From positions 1 through 61,136 of the forward strand of contig JAJXZL010000020.1 of NCBI GenBank assembly GCA_021780075.1: 61,136 bases of DNA, in the 5' to 3' direction. Below, piece by piece: positions 35,049-46,463 of this stretch (positions are counted from its first letter, which is position 1; each line of letters begins with the position of its first letter). Made by a program: the position numbers and the translations under genes. A model generated the notes under the pieces. That model did not search any database and was not told where the DNA came from. It was given only the letters and a program-made list of their open reading frames with translations. This DNA comes from Acidobacteriota bacterium (GTDB taxonomy: Bacteria; Acidobacteriota; Terriglobia; Terriglobales; Acidobacteriaceae).

Positions 35049-37217
35049 TCAGAAGCAGTCAATCTGGTCACAGGCGTTCATCAGAGGCATCAGCAGGTTG
35101 GACTCATGGTCCGGGTCGGAGTAGACCGTAATTGTCGCTGGCTTGTAGTCCTCGGGCTTGGCTGTCATGATGTTCGGCACAAACGTCTGCGGGTTGCGGT
35201 CGTAGAGCGGGAACCAGGTGCTCTGTACCTCCACCAGCACCGTGTGCCCGGCCTTGAAGACGTGGTCCACGTCGTGCAGGCTGAAGCGGTACTCGTGGAT
35301 GGAGTTGCTGCGCAGCGGCATGGGCTTGTCAAAGCTGCTCAGGTAGCGCCCGCGAAAGATTTCCGCGTTGGTCATCAGCTGGTAGCCGCGCATCTTTGGA
35401 TCGGGGTCGTCGTCCGGGTACTGGTCGATGAGCTTCACCACCATGTCGTTATCCGTGCCCGTGGTGGAGGCGTAGATGTCGGCCGCCACTTCGCCGGTCA
35501 CGGTCATGTCCTTCTTCAGCACGGGCAGCTTCCACACGGCCACGTCCGTGCGGCTGGTTGCGAAGCGCTGGTCCTCGGTGAGCCAGTTGAACCATTGCGA
35601 GCCCTCGCCATAGGTTGGCTGGATGGGCCTGTGCCGGTAGGGAACGGGGTTGGCCGGGTCGCTCAAGTATGTAGTCTTGCCCTGCGTCGTCGGGTCGCTC
35701 CAGCTGAGAGCGCCGTCGCCCTGCAGATATAGGCTCGTCTGCTCGGACTTGACCGGCGGAAAGTGTGAGTAGTGCTCCCATGTGTTGGAGCCGGTCCTGA
35801 AGCTGGCCGAGTTTTCCAGGTCAAAACCCGGCTCATCCTTGAGATAGTGGCCAAAAAATTTTGCCTCAATTTGCGCGCGGAATTCCTTGCCGATGGGCTC
35901 ACCGTAGTTCAGGTTGCCCAGGTGGCGCGAGGACGAAGCCCATGACCCGTGCCTCCACGGCCCCAGCGTCAGAAAGTTCTCGTGATTCGTGTCATGCGGC
36001 TCTAACTGCGCGTACTCTTCCTGCGGCCCCCACATGTCCTCCTGGTCGTAGTAGCCGCCCACGGTCAGCGTGGGTACAGCGACGGTGGTCAGGTGGGTCT
36101 CCACCGCGCGCGAACTCCACTCGCTGTCATAGCTGGGGTGTTCGAGGAAGAGCTTCCACGTGGGTAGCACTTTCGCGCCAGATTTCTTCACGTCCTCGCC
36201 AAAGGAGCCGCGCTCCAGGAAAAAGTCGTAGCCGTCGCGGGGCTTGCCATCCTTGTCCTTGCCGTAGCTGACCTGGGAGTTCTCCTTGCTCGTCTCCATC
36301 ATCAGCACGTAGTCGTACCCGTACGTCTGGCGGAACGCTCCGTTGTGGAAGAAGTCATCGCCCTTCCACACGTCAATCATGGGGGCCTGCGGTGAAATGG
36401 CCTTCACTGCCGGGTTCGGGTCAATTCCGGCCATCATGGCCAGAAATCCCGGATAGCTGGTGCCCACCACGCCCACGCGGCCATTGTTGCCCGGCACGTT
36501 TTTCAGCAACCAGGCCACGGTGTCATAGGTGTCCGTGCTTTCGTCAATCGCCTTGGGATCCTTGTGGTCGGCCAGTGGGCGCATCATCACAAATTGCCCC
36601 TCGCTCTTGAAACGCCCGCGAATGTCTTCGGCCACGTAAATGTATCCGGCGCGCGCCAGCTCCGGGCGGCTGCCAAAAAACGAAGCGCGGCTCGTGCCAT
36701 CCACGCCGTACGGTGTGCGCTGCATCAGGAAGGGAAGCGGCGCGGTCATGTCGGCAGGCTTCAGGATGACGGCGTGCAGCTTGACGCCATCGCGCATGGG
36801 AATCATCACCTCTGAGCGTTGGTAATCGTGGAAGATGTGATGCACTGCGGCCCCTGTGCGCTTGTAGACGACATCCGGTTCGCTCGATTGGACGACCCCC
36901 ACGGCGTTGCCCGCGGAGTCAAGGGTGAAGCGGAAGGTGCCCTTCGAATCGGGAACGAAGAATTCGAGCGCCGCGCCAGGCATCAGCGCCGTTGGCACGC
37001 CGCGCTCCGATTCAACCATCAACCTGCCGTCTTGGACATAAAAACTGATCGGCGTGTCCGGTTCATTCGGGTTGGTGAACTCCCCAGAAAGTGCTTCGAG
37101 TTGCGTAGCGGCTGGCGCGGCAGCCTGCGTAGCCTGTGGCGCGGACCATGTGAAGCCGGGAACAGGCAGGAGCAGGGTACAACTCAGGGCGGCGAACGCA
37201 ACGCGACGGCGAATCAA
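35049..37217 (-). CDS. Secreted CocE/NonD family hydrolase (X-Pro dipeptidyl-peptidase-like), second copy
   Basis: 722 residues. Signal peptide [20 protein letters not shown]. An extra N-terminal ~110-residue beta-rich domain precedes the alpha/beta-hydrolase core. Nucleophile elbow [14 protein letters not shown]; the Asp is probably in [11 protein letters not shown] and the His in GPWRHGSW. The C-terminal beta-sandwich ends with two Cys close to the stop. The start is TTG 37217, strongly supported by GAGGAGG with a seven- to eight-base spacer. Only distantly similar to the 2424-4199 protein. A CDF exporter gene lies 24 bases upstream in the same direction and may be co-transcribed. Confidence 0.87.
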   Translation of the reverse strand: MIRRRVAFAALSCTLLLPVPGFTWSAPQATQAAAPAATQLEALSGEFTNPNEPDTPISFYVQDGRLMVESERGVPTALMPGAALEFFVPDSKGTFRFTLDSAGNAVGVVQSSEPDVVYKRTGAAVHHIFHDYQRSEVMIPMRDGVKLHAVILKPADMTAPLPFLMQRTPYGVDGTSRASFFGSRPELARAGYIYVAEDIRGRFKSEGQFVMMRPLADHKDPKAIDESTDTYDTVAWLLKNVPGNNGRVGVVGTSYPGFLAMMAGIDPNPAVKAISPQAPMIDVWKGDDFFHNGAFRQTYGYDYVLMMETSKENSQVSYGKDKDGKPRDGYDFFLERGSFGEDVKKSGAKVLPTWKLFLEHPSYDSEWSSRAVETHLTTVAVPTLTVGGYYDQEDMWGPQEEYAQLEPHDTNHENFLTLGPWRHGSWASSSRHLGNLNYGEPIGKEFRAQIEAKFFGHYLKDEPGFDLENSASFRTGSNTWEHYSHFPPVKSEQTSLYLQGDGALSWSDPTTQGKTTYLSDPANPVPYRHRPIQPTYGEGSQWFNWLTEDQRFATSRTDVAVWKLPVLKKDMTVTGEVAADIYASTTGTDNDMVVKLIDQYPDDDPDPKMRGYQLMTNAEIFRGRYLSSFDKPMPLRSNSIHEYRFSLHDVDHVFKAGHTVLVEVQSTWFPLYDRNPQTFVPNIMTAKPEDYKPATITVYSDPDHESNLLMPLMNACDQIDCF

Positions 37218-37241
37218 CGGGCTGACCTCCTCAAAAAGGTG

Positions 37242-38198
37242 CTAGTGCATGTGGCCATGGTGGCTGGGGGCAGCCTCCCCGGCAAGCTTCTCCATGGAAA
37301 TCACGCAGACGTCCAGCTCTCCGCAGCCGATGTGCTCAAACTGGATGGTGGTGTGGCTGATGTGAAAATGATCCTGCAACACGTGGTTGAGCTTGCTCAG
37401 AATAAACACGCTCTCCGACGGAGGAATGTCGGCGATCGTCACATGGCAGGCCAGCGCGCGGGAGTGCGAGCCGAGGCTCCAGACGTGCAGATCGTGCACG
37501 TTGACCACGCCTTCCACGGCCTCCATGCCGGCACGGATCTCGCTGAGAGATACGCCGTGCGGCGTACCTTCCAGCAGGATGTTCAGCGTTTCGCGCACGA
37601 TGCCGATGCTCGACCAGAGGATGAATCCAGCAATCAACAGGGACAGCACCGGGTCGATCCAGTTCTGCCCGGTGAGCAGGATGCCAGCGCCGCCCGCAAT
37701 GACCGCCGCCGTGGAGAGCGTGTCGCCCGCCATGTGCAGAAAGGCGCTGCGCAGGTTCACGTCACGCGCCACGCCCCACAGCAGGATGGCAATCACGCCA
37801 TTCATCAGAACACCTGCTGCAGCCACATACATCATGAGCTTCGGGTGGACGGCCACCGGCGCGCTGAGACGATGGATGGCCTCGACGGCAATCCATAGCG
37901 AGATGACAATGAGGCTGGCTGCGTTGACGAAAGCGGCCAGCACGCCAGCCCGCTGGTAGCCGAAGGTTCTTGAACTGTCCGCCGGGCGTGTCTGGAAATA
38001 GACAGCAGCGAAGCTGAGCAGCAGGGTAAGAAAGTCTGAGACGTTGTGCCCGGCCTCTGACAGCAGCGCCAACGAGTGGGCGCGCAGCCCAGCCACAAAC
38101 GTCACCACCACGTAGACGAGGGTGGCCACCAGCGAGAAGCGCAGTACGGCTTTTGTTCTGTCTGCACCCCGTCCGGCAGGCGCGGCATGAACGTGCAT
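37242..38198 (-). CDS. Cation diffusion facilitator (Zn/Co/Cd efflux, CzcD/ZitB-like)
   Basis: 318 residues with six membrane helices and a C-terminal cytoplasmic domain. The metal-site motifs are EAGHNVSD in helix II and LHMAGDTLS in helix V (HxxxD pairs), as in zinc-type CDF exporters. Both ends are His-rich (MHVHAAP and HHGHMH). It exports Zn2+ or related ions in exchange for protons. ATG 38198 fits the family N-terminus; the frame is open far upstream but without family sequence. Confidence 0.9.
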   Translation of the reverse strand: MHVHAAPAGRGADRTKAVLRFSLVATLVYVVVTFVAGLRAHSLALLSEAGHNVSDFLTLLLSFAAVYFQTRPADSSRTFGYQRAGVLAAFVNAASLIVISLWIAVEAIHRLSAPVAVHPKLMMYVAAAGVLMNGVIAILLWGVARDVNLRSAFLHMAGDTLSTAAVIAGGAGILLTGQNWIDPVLSLLIAGFILWSSIGIVRETLNILLEGTPHGVSLSEIRAGMEAVEGVVNVHDLHVWSLGSHSRALACHVTIADIPPSESVFILSKLNHVLQDHFHISHTTIQFEHIGCGELDVCVISMEKLAGEAAPSHHGHMH

Positions 38199-38265
38199 AG
38201 GGGCAGTGTAAACGGGGTGGGGTATGGCGCGCCAACGGCGTTCCTCGCCCACGTTGGGCTGCAGG

Positions 38266-38742
38266 TCAGCGGTAGCGCGGCCAGCGGCGTCGCGGCTCTG
38301 CCTGCAAGGAAGCGGCGGACCCCGGTAGCTCCGGCAGGGTAGCGCGCAGACCCGACCACTGCTCTGCCACCACGATGCTGTTCTGCGGGCTGCCCGGCTG
38401 GTAGCGCACTGAGCAGGGAAGTCCGATATACACCTTTGCCGGCGCCACCACATCGCGCATGGCGGTAATGTCCTGCGAGCACTCGTAGTCCACGCCGCCG
38501 ATGCGGTAGCTGTAAACCAACAGCGTGAGCGTCCGGCCGTCACTGGCTTCCATCTCGCACATGTCCAGCAGCATGCCGTCCACCAGGCGCCCGGAGTGCG
38601 CCAGAAAACTCCGCCGCGCCATCTCCACCTCGTCGGCTGTGGGGCGTCTCCGTGTGAAGATCCAGACGACGCCCGCGACCAAACACGCCACCAGGGCCAG
38701 GCCGGCTGTGGTCTCCCATGTGCTTGTGCTGACTGAGATCAT
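38266..38742 (-). CDS. Conserved hypothetical protein with one N-terminal membrane helix
   Basis: 158 residues if ATG 38742 is used. One hydrophobic helix (LALVACLVAGVVWIF) is followed by RRRPTADEVEMARRSFLAHSG and a beta-rich domain (LVYSYRIGGVDYECSQDIT). This recalls DUF3592-like cytoplasmic or periplasmic domains, but I cannot assign a family. The next M upstream is at 38769. No ribosome site supports either. It lies just upstream of the CDF gene on the same strand. Confidence 0.55.
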   Translation of the reverse strand: MISVSTSTWETTAGLALVACLVAGVVWIFTRRRPTADEVEMARRSFLAHSGRLVDGMLLDMCEMEASDGRTLTLLVYSYRIGGVDYECSQDITAMRDVVAPAKVYIGLPCSVRYQPGSPQNSIVVAEQWSGLRATLPELPGSAASLQAEPRRRWPRYR

Positions 38743-38830
38743 GTTGAGGCGGGATGCTACCCCCGGCATCCCAGTTAGAGAATACCGCAGCGGGTCCTTC
38801 TGATCCTGCCGCGGAAGACCGCAAAAACCT

Positions 38831-38859
38831 CCGCCGCCTGGACGCATCCCAGACGGCGG
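38831..38859 (-). terminator. Rho-independent terminator of the FadL-like gene
   Basis: CCGCCG-C-CTGG pairs with CCAG-A-CGGCGG around a seven-base loop. On the minus strand it is followed by AGGTTTTTG. Confidence 0.75.
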
Positions 38860-38892
38860 TATGGCTTGCAGCGGTTGTTGTCGCAGTCTGGC

Positions 38893-40233
38893 TTAGAAGC
38901 TCTTCGCCATGCCGATCGTAAGTGAATTCTCTGACATCTTGCTGGTCACGCTGGTGCCCGGTATCGGCCCCTGCCCTGAAATCCACGGGCCGGTAATCGA
39001 ATTTCTGAACGCGTGGTAGTAGGCCACGTTCACATCCCAGCTGCCGACCTTCTGCACGATGCCGCCCGACACGTGATGCTGCACGATGGCCGGTGCCGGC
39101 GTGTTGAAGAAGGCGTACTTCGGCGGTACCGGATTCTGCGAGTAGTTATACCCGCCAATCACCTTGGTCGTGGAAGTAATCTGCTGCTCCACGCCCCCGC
39201 CCACGGCCCAGATGCTGTTCCAGCCGAAGCCCATCACGGCCCCGTTGTTGTTGTAGCCTGACTTGTCAAAGCCGGTCGTGCCGGCATAGTCAAACCAGCG
39301 CGCGTCCACGCCGATGTGCGTGCGCCTGCCGGGCGAGATGCCCACGCCCAGCGAAACCAGTTGCGGCAGGTCCATCTCGAACTCCTCGGCATGCTTGGCT
39401 CCGGTCAGGTCGGCCATCTGCCACTTGAAGTCGCGGAACCAGATTGGCGTGTGGTACGAGACGCCCGCGCTCCACACGCGGTTGAACTTGTACTGCAGGC
39501 CGGCTTGTCCGCCAACGCCGAACGTCCAGGCGCTGTTTGATGCCGAAAGGTAATAGGCCATCGTGCTCCCCGCGGTCACCGGCGTTGCAAACGGCGCAGG
39601 AACCACCTTGAGCATGGAGAACGCGGGCACAAGAGAGATGCCGGCGGAAAGATGATCGTTGACTTGCCGGGACACGCCAAGAGGCATGGTGAGCAGGGCA
39701 TAGTTCGATTGCAGCTTGCCAAACCCGAAGCCGTTGGGCGCCTGCGGAGTGAGAATGGGATTGGAGAAGTCCTTGCTCTCGTCGTAGTCCACGCCAAAGC
39801 CGCTCACCGCCAGGATCGCGCCATGATACGCATTGCGGCTGCCGTCTGGATGATAGATGAACGCCAGCCCGGGCATGAACGATGTGTTCCTATGGCTGAC
39901 CGTGGTTCCGCTCAACGTCGCGCTGGGCATGCCCGGTCCAAATGCGTTTGCATCCACCGTGCTTGAAAGGGACCGCCAGGGAACGAAGATGGTTCCATGA
40001 AACTCAAAGCGGCGGCCCTTGAACTGCGAGGTACAGGCTGGGTTCCAGGCAATCGAACCAGTGGCGTCAAGGCAAATGCCGGTGTCCGCGCCACCCATGG
40101 CTTCGTTCACAGGGCCTGCACCATGCAGAAAGTGCCCATCCGTGGCAAACAGACCGAGGGGAAAGAGCAGCAGAAAAAGCGCTGCCAGCAATGGGGTTGT
40201 GGTGAGAGTGTTCCGACGATCGTACGTTGTCAT
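38893..40233 (-). CDS. Outer membrane transport protein, OMPP1/FadL/TodX family
   Basis: 446 residues. Signal peptide AALFLLLFPLGLFATDG. The mature N-terminus GHFLHGAGPVNEAMGGA and later NPA segment are the plug/hatch signature of FadL channels. The rest is amphipathic beta-strand, ending in the terminal Phe (MAKSF) recognised by the BAM machinery. It takes up long-chain fatty acids or other hydrophobic compounds across the outer membrane. Upstream sits a sigma54 promoter and a tandem activator site, next to the gene of a sigma54 activator. Divergent beta-oxidation genes beyond it give a coherent fatty-acid context. Confidence 0.88.
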   Translation of the reverse strand: MTTYDRRNTLTTTPLLAALFLLLFPLGLFATDGHFLHGAGPVNEAMGGADTGICLDATGSIAWNPACTSQFKGRRFEFHGTIFVPWRSLSSTVDANAFGPGMPSATLSGTTVSHRNTSFMPGLAFIYHPDGSRNAYHGAILAVSGFGVDYDESKDFSNPILTPQAPNGFGFGKLQSNYALLTMPLGVSRQVNDHLSAGISLVPAFSMLKVVPAPFATPVTAGSTMAYYLSASNSAWTFGVGGQAGLQYKFNRVWSAGVSYHTPIWFRDFKWQMADLTGAKHAEEFEMDLPQLVSLGVGISPGRRTHIGVDARWFDYAGTTGFDKSGYNNNGAVMGFGWNSIWAVGGGVEQQITSTTKVIGGYNYSQNPVPPKYAFFNTPAPAIVQHHVSGGIVQKVGSWDVNVAYYHAFRNSITGPWISGQGPIPGTSVTSKMSENSLTIGMAKSF

Positions 40234-40312
40234 TCTTCTCGCTTCCCTGGGAGTTCGTCTTGAAATGCCGCAGCGTTGTGGCCGGCTTTGCAGAACTCTC
40301 CACACAAGGCAT

Positions 40313-40328
40313 GGCACGTTTCATGCCA
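40313..40328 (-). promoter_or_regulatory. Sigma54 (-24/-12) promoter of the FadL-like gene
   Basis: On the minus strand TGGCATG-N4-GTGCC fits TGGCACG-N4-TTGCW, with both invariant GG and GC in place and correctly spaced. Predicted transcription would start near 40302, leaving a leader of about 70 bases to ATG 40233. The site is palindromic, so it also reads as a -24/-12 element on the plus strand. Confidence 0.65.
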
Positions 40329-40377
40329 GATCGCCCTGTGTTTGGAATGAATGACATGGAGACGAATTGCAGCACGA

Positions 40378-40429
40378 TTGAAACATTATGTTGCAGCAAT
40401 ATGTTTCATGTTGCATTGAAATGTTTCAA
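40378..40429. promoter_or_regulatory. Upstream activator site: tandem 20-bp repeat and inverted repeats
   Basis: Two 20-base units (40388-40407, 40408-40427) share ATGTTGCA-N5-ATGTTTC exactly, spaced by two helical turns. An inverted TTGAAACAT precedes them at 40378 and TTGAAA/TTTCAA flank the last unit. The region lies ~75-125 bases upstream of the predicted sigma54 start, the usual place for enhancer-binding proteins. Confidence 0.65.
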
Positions 40430-40442
40430 AAATCGGTCTTTG

Positions 40443-41888
<1,446 letters not shown>

Positions 41889-41991
41889 TTTTGAACACGC
41901 TCCCACTGCCCCGAACGTCAAGCCCGGAACAGCAGATTGTAGACCCGTCAGGGAATGAATTCAAACCGGCGCCATCTGCAGAGCCGTCACC

Positions 41992-42021
41992 TTGACCCGG
42001 CAAAGCCACCTTCCGTATGCT
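41992..42021 (+). promoter_or_regulatory. Sigma70-type promoter of the fadN-like gene
   Basis: TTGACC and TATGCT are separated by 18 bases, 60 bases before ATG 42081. Confidence 0.45.
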
Positions 42022-42080
42022 CGGGAACGTCTTCGCGCGGGCGGTTGTTGACCGGATAAACCCGTGCAGGGAGCGCATAT

Positions 42081-44528
42081 ATGAGCACCACTGCCGTAGC
42101 CGCAACCGCTTTGCCGGGTTTTGCAGCGCAACCGCTCCTGGTGCGCCGCGCCGCCGTGCTGGGCGCTGGAACCATGGGCTCGCGCATTGCCGCGCATCTG
42201 GCCAACGCCGGCATTCCCACGCTTTTGCTTGATTTGGTTCCGCAAGACGAAACCTCGGGGCAGCGCAGCAAACTTGCCATTGCAGCGCTTGGTGCGCTGG
42301 CCAAAGCGAAGCCTGCTGCCCTCTATGAGTCCGCGCTCGCCGCGCTGATCACCCCAGGCAACTTTGAGGATGACCTGCCGAAGCTCGCCTCGTGCGACTG
42401 GGTCATTGAAGTGGTCGCGGAGAATCTCGAGATCAAGCGCGCGCTGCTCGACCGCGTCGTGCCTCATCTCGCTCCGCATGCTCTGCTCACCACCAATACC
42501 TCGGGACTGCCTGTTAGCGAGATCGCGGCAGGTCTGAGCGCCAGGCGCGACAGGTTCTTTGGAACGCACTTCTTCAACCCTCCGCGTTACATGCGGCTGC
42601 TCGAGGTGATTCCCACCGCGGAAAGCGACCCTGCCGTCGTGTCTACCTTCGCCGCTTTTGCCGATCGCATCCTGGGCAAACAGGTGGTTTTCGCGCGCGA
42701 CACGCCAAACTTTATTGCCAACCGCATCGGCGTCGCGGTCATGTTTACCGCGGCCACGCTCATGTTGCAGCAGGGACTGACTATCGAAGAGGTAGACGCA
42801 CTCACGGGGCAGGCCATTGGTTGGCCTCGCACGGGAACTTTTCGCCTGGCGGACATGGTGGGCATCGATATTCTGGCGCATGTGGCCGCAAACTTTCCTC
42901 AGGGTGTCAGCGGAGATGGTTTCGCCGGCATTCTCAAGGAGGTCGTGCAGCGCGGCTGGCTGGGCGACAAGGCCGCGCAAGGCTTCTACAAGAAAAGTCG
43001 CGGCGCGGACGGCAAGGAGCAGAGGCTCGTGCTTGATCTAGCCACATTCGAGTACCGCCCTCTTGCCAAACCCGCCTTGCCCGCTCTTGAAATGGCGAAG
43101 AATGCCGCTACCACGCAGGAGCGTCTGCGCCTGCTGCTGGCCAACGACCCGGCCAAAGACAAGGCCGCCCGCTTCCTGTGGCCTTTTCTTGCGTCGCTGT
43201 GGAACTTTGCCGCAGACCGCATCGGTGAAGCGGCCGCAGATGCGGCATCCATCGATCGCGCCATGCGCACCGGCTTCAACTGGGAACTGGGGCCATTTGA
43301 GATGTGGGATGTTGCGGGCATGGACGCAACCGTCAGCCGCATGAAGGCCCTGGGAATCAAGCCCAGCGCGCGCGTTGAATCTTTACTGGCCGCAGGGCAC
43401 ACCACATGGTATGCCGACGGTGCATGCTTCCAGCCCCAGACGGGCAGGATGGAGAAGGTTGCAACGGTGCCCGGACATGCGCGCGTGGCGAACTTCCGGC
43501 GCGCGCGTGGCGTGGTGCGTAGCAATGCCGGAGCTTCGCTCGTGGACCTCGGTGACGGCATCGGATGCATCGAGCTGCACTCGCTCAAGAACGCCATCGG
43601 CGGCGATGTCGTGGCGCTGGCTTCCTCGGTCCTGCATCCTGCTTCCGATGCGGTGCGCGACTTCGCAGGCTTTGTCATCACCGGCGATCGCGACAACTTC
43701 AGCGTGGGCGCCAACCTGATGCAACTGCTGCTGGTGGCGCAGGAGGGCGAATGGGAAGAGGTGGATGCGGCCATTCGCGGCTTCCAGCAGATGACTGCGG
43801 CCATCAAGTTCTGCCCGCGCCCCGTGGTGGTGGCGCCTTTCGGCATGACGTTCGGCGGCGGCGCGGAGATGTGCCTGCACGCCGCGCGACGCCAGCCCCA
43901 TGCCGAGACGTATATCGGCCTGGTTGAGGCGGGCGTGGGCCTCATTCCCGGCGGCGGTGGCACCAAGGAGATGCTGCTGCGTGCCGTTGACGCGGCTACC
44001 GCGCTCGCTCCGCCGGATCCTCGCGATCCGCCCTCGCGCTTCGCGCAATCGGCGGAGATGGCCACTGCGCTCAAGCGAACGCTTGAAACGATTGCCATGG
44101 CCAAAGTCTCCACGTCGGCAGCCGAGGCCCGCATGCTTGGCCTGCTTGCCCCCGCAGATCGCATCACCCTCAACCGCGAGCGTCTGCTGTTGGATGCCAG
44201 GGCGCAGGCGGCGGCGCTGGCGGGAGCGGGCTATACCGCGCCGCTTCCGCGCATGCAGGTTCCCGCACCCGGCACGGCCGCGCTGGCCATGCTCGAGACG
44301 GGCATCTACCTCATGGGCGAGGCCGGCTTTGCCTCCGAGCATGACCAGAAAGTGTCCCGCTGGGCGGCATACATCCTCTGCGGCGGCCGTGTCACACCCG
44401 GAACCCACGTGAGCGAGCAGTATCTGCTCGACCTCGAACGGGAAGCGTTCCTCTCCTTGTGCGGCGAGCGCAAGACGCAGGAGCGCATTGCGTTTACACT
44501 GCGGTCAGGGAAACCGCTGCGCAACTAG
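42081..44528 (+). CDS. fadN: 3-hydroxyacyl-CoA dehydrogenase / enoyl-CoA hydratase (FadN-type)
   Basis: 815 residues. The dehydrogenase half comes first: AVLGAGTMGSRIAAHLANAG binds NAD, then FFGTHFFNPPRYMRLLEVI and the catalytic region NFIANRIG. The C-terminal half is a crotonase domain (FVITGDRDNFSVGANL, FGGGAEMCLHAAR). This dehydrogenase-first order is that of Bacillus FadN rather than E. coli FadB. It performs the hydration and oxidation steps of fatty-acid beta-oxidation. A secreted hypothetical gene and a thiolase follow within ~670 bases, apparently one operon. Confidence 0.93.
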   Translation: MSTTAVAATALPGFAAQPLLVRRAAVLGAGTMGSRIAAHLANAGIPTLLLDLVPQDETSGQRSKLAIAALGALAKAKPAALYESALAALITPGNFEDDLPKLASCDWVIEVVAENLEIKRALLDRVVPHLAPHALLTTNTSGLPVSEIAAGLSARRDRFFGTHFFNPPRYMRLLEVIPTAESDPAVVSTFAAFADRILGKQVVFARDTPNFIANRIGVAVMFTAATLMLQQGLTIEEVDALTGQAIGWPRTGTFRLADMVGIDILAHVAANFPQGVSGDGFAGILKEVVQRGWLGDKAAQGFYKKSRGADGKEQRLVLDLATFEYRPLAKPALPALEMAKNAATTQERLRLLLANDPAKDKAARFLWPFLASLWNFAADRIGEAAADAASIDRAMRTGFNWELGPFEMWDVAGMDATVSRMKALGIKPSARVESLLAAGHTTWYADGACFQPQTGRMEKVATVPGHARVANFRRARGVVRSNAGASLVDLGDGIGCIELHSLKNAIGGDVVALASSVLHPASDAVRDFAGFVITGDRDNFSVGANLMQLLLVAQEGEWEEVDAAIRGFQQMTAAIKFCPRPVVVAPFGMTFGGGAEMCLHAARRQPHAETYIGLVEAGVGLIPGGGGTKEMLLRAVDAATALAPPDPRDPPSRFAQSAEMATALKRTLETIAMAKVSTSAAEARMLGLLAPADRITLNRERLLLDARAQAAALAGAGYTAPLPRMQVPAPGTAALAMLETGIYLMGEAGFASEHDQKVSRWAAYILCGGRVTPGTHVSEQYLLDLEREAFLSLCGERKTQERIAFTLRSGKPLRN

Positions 44529-44538
44529 GGGCTGGATC

Positions 44539-45147
44539 ATGCGAGCGATCTACATTCTGCTGACGGCATCTCTGCTGGCGCTGGGAACAGCGCAAGGCCA
44601 GAATGTGCAGCCCGCGCAAGCCCCGCAACTCGCAGAGTCAGGCCATATCGTAGTCGGCGGAGATTCAGTTCCGTATCTCATTCGCCGCCTGCCGGTCAGC
44701 TCGTTTCCCAGTCTGCCTGACGGCATTCAGGACATCCTGCACAAGCGCGGCTGCATGATTCCCCAAACCTACCAGGCACACCGGCCTGAAAACGTAGTAC
44801 GCGCCAGCCTGGAGCGAGCCGGCTCTTCGGATTGGGCCGTGCTGTGCGCGGCCAATGGAACGGTTTCTCTTCTGGTCTTCTTTGGCAGCGCGCCGGGTGT
44901 GTCCATTGAGCTGGCCTCTGCTCCAGAAACGGAGCGCCTGCAGCCCCATGATCCCACCGGCGTTCTGGGCTTCAACTGGGGCATCGATCCCGCATCGCCG
45001 GAGCGCGTGCATGATGCGCAGTCGGGCATGGAGCATCGTGCTCCGCCGCTGGACCACGAAGCTCTCGCCGACTCGATCATCAACCGCCGAACGGTGTACC
45101 ACTTCTACACCGGCCATGCCTGGATACAGTTGGAGACGCCGGACTAA
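44539..45147 (+). CDS. Exported hypothetical protein in the beta-oxidation operon
   Basis: 202 residues. Signal peptide MRAIYILLTASLLALGTAQG, then a mature domain without a family I recognise. Two cysteines (KRGCMIPQ and AVLCAANG) may pair. ATG 44539 lies ten bases after the fadN stop with GGGGCTGG before it, and the thiolase starts 54 bases after its end. An exported protein inside a cytoplasmic catabolic operon may link uptake or sensing to beta-oxidation; that is inference. Confidence 0.65.
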   Translation: MRAIYILLTASLLALGTAQGQNVQPAQAPQLAESGHIVVGGDSVPYLIRRLPVSSFPSLPDGIQDILHKRGCMIPQTYQAHRPENVVRASLERAGSSDWAVLCAANGTVSLLVFFGSAPGVSIELASAPETERLQPHDPTGVLGFNWGIDPASPERVHDAQSGMEHRAPPLDHEALADSIINRRTVYHFYTGHAWIQLETPD

Positions 45148-45201
45148 GCTTTGGTGGAAATGGATTGCATCGTCTGAGAAATGCTCCAAGGAGTAGTCGT
45201 C

Positions 45202-46386
45202 ATGCCGGAAGCTGTTCTCGTTAGCGCCGTGCGAACCCCGGTGGGCCGCGCCCCCAAGGGCTCTCTCTCCACCACTCGTCCCGACGACCTCGCCGCACTT
45301 GCCATGGCCAAGGCTTTGGATAAGATTCCTGGCCTGGATAGGGCTGAAATCGACGGCATCATTCTGGGCTGTGCGCAGCCTGAGGCAGAGCAGGGCTGGA
45401 ACATCGCCCGCTTCGCCGCCCTGCGCGCCCAGTTGCCGGTTGAGGTGCCCGGCGTCACGGTCAACCGTCTGTGCGCCTCGGGCCTTGAAGCCATCGCGCA
45501 GGCAGACATGCGCATCCGCTGCGGCGGTGACCGGGTCGTGGTGGCAGGCGGTGTGGAATCCATGAGCCTGCTGCCCATGGGCGGCCTGAAGCCCAGCCCC
45601 AACCCCTGGCTTGCCGAGCACTATCCGGCAGCGTTGCTCACAATGGGCCTCACTGCCGAGCGCGTTGCCCGCCACTACGGCGTCAGCCGCGAAGACCAGG
45701 ATGCCTTTGCGCTCGCCAGCCACCAAAAAGCTCTCGCAGCGCAGGCCGCGGGACACTTTGCCGACGAGTTGGTTCCTGTCACTGTCACCTCCGCCGTTCC
45801 CGGTGCAAAGGCTGGCAAACCGGTTGTCACGCAGACGACATTTGCCGCCGACGAAGGCCCGCGCGCCGACACCTCTGCCGCAGCTCTGGCAAAGCTCAAA
45901 CCCGCCTTCCATGCGCAGGGCACGGTCACCGCAGGCAACTCCTCGCAGACCTCCGACGGCGCGGCCGCCACGGTTCTGATGGACGCCGAACGGGCGCGTG
46001 AGCTGGGCATCACCCCGCTGGCCCGCCTCGTGGCCTACGCCGTCACCGGCTGCCTGCCAGAGGAGATGGGCATCGGTCCCATCACCGCCATTCCCAAAGC
46101 ACTCAAGCGCGCCGGGCTTACACTCAACGACATCAGCCTCATTGAGTTGAATGAGGCCTTTGCCGCGCAGTCGCTGGCCGTCATCCGCACTCTCGGCCTC
46201 GATCCGGATCGGGTCAACGTAAATGGCGGCGCCATCGCGCTGGGGCACCCGCTGGGTTGCACCGGAGCCAAACTGACCGCATCGCTTTTGAGCGAGATGC
46301 GCCGCCGAGGCGCTCGTTACGGCATGGTCACGATGTGCGTGGGCGGAGGCATGGGCGCGGCAGGCATTTTCGAGCGGCTGGACTAG
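45202..46386 (+). CDS. fadA: Acetyl-CoA C-acyltransferase (thiolase)
   Basis: 394 residues. The acylated Cys is in [15 protein letters not shown]. The C-terminal signatures [18 protein letters not shown] and [15 protein letters not shown] hold the catalytic His and Cys. It carries out the thiolytic step that releases acetyl-CoA. ATG 45202 follows AAGGAG by eight to nine bases; an earlier in-frame ATG at 45181 precedes that ribosome site and is unlikely. It pairs functionally with the FadN-type protein. Confidence 0.94.
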   Translation: MPEAVLVSAVRTPVGRAPKGSLSTTRPDDLAALAMAKALDKIPGLDRAEIDGIILGCAQPEAEQGWNIARFAALRAQLPVEVPGVTVNRLCASGLEAIAQADMRIRCGGDRVVVAGGVESMSLLPMGGLKPSPNPWLAEHYPAALLTMGLTAERVARHYGVSREDQDAFALASHQKALAAQAAGHFADELVPVTVTSAVPGAKAGKPVVTQTTFAADEGPRADTSAAALAKLKPAFHAQGTVTAGNSSQTSDGAAATVLMDAERARELGITPLARLVAYAVTGCLPEEMGIGPITAIPKALKRAGLTLNDISLIELNEAFAAQSLAVIRTLGLDPDRVNVNGGAIALGHPLGCTGAKLTASLLSEMRRRGARYGMVTMCVGGGMGAAGIFERLD

Positions 46387-46417
46387 ATGGAAGGCGGTCT
46401 GCCGCCACAAACAGAAA

Positions 46418-46439
46418 CGGCCGGGATCGCTCCCGGCCG
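46418..46439 (-). terminator. Terminator of rpsT (bidirectional)
   Basis: CGGCCGGGA and TCCCGGCCG form a 9-bp stem with a four-base loop. On the minus strand TTTCTGTTTG follows. It also serves the convergent thiolase gene. Confidence 0.8.
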
Positions 46440-46463
46440 CTCGTGCAGATCAGCTTCTCCGCG

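Noticed and set aside
42986..44173. 395-codon Ser/Arg/Pro-rich open frame antisense to fadN
   Set aside because: Composition is that of a reverse-frame artefact; the crotonase domain is on the plus strand.
44665..46410. 581-codon open frame spanning antisense of the hypothetical protein and thiolase genes
   Set aside because: It crosses two real genes, has no recognisable motif, and lacks a ribosome site.
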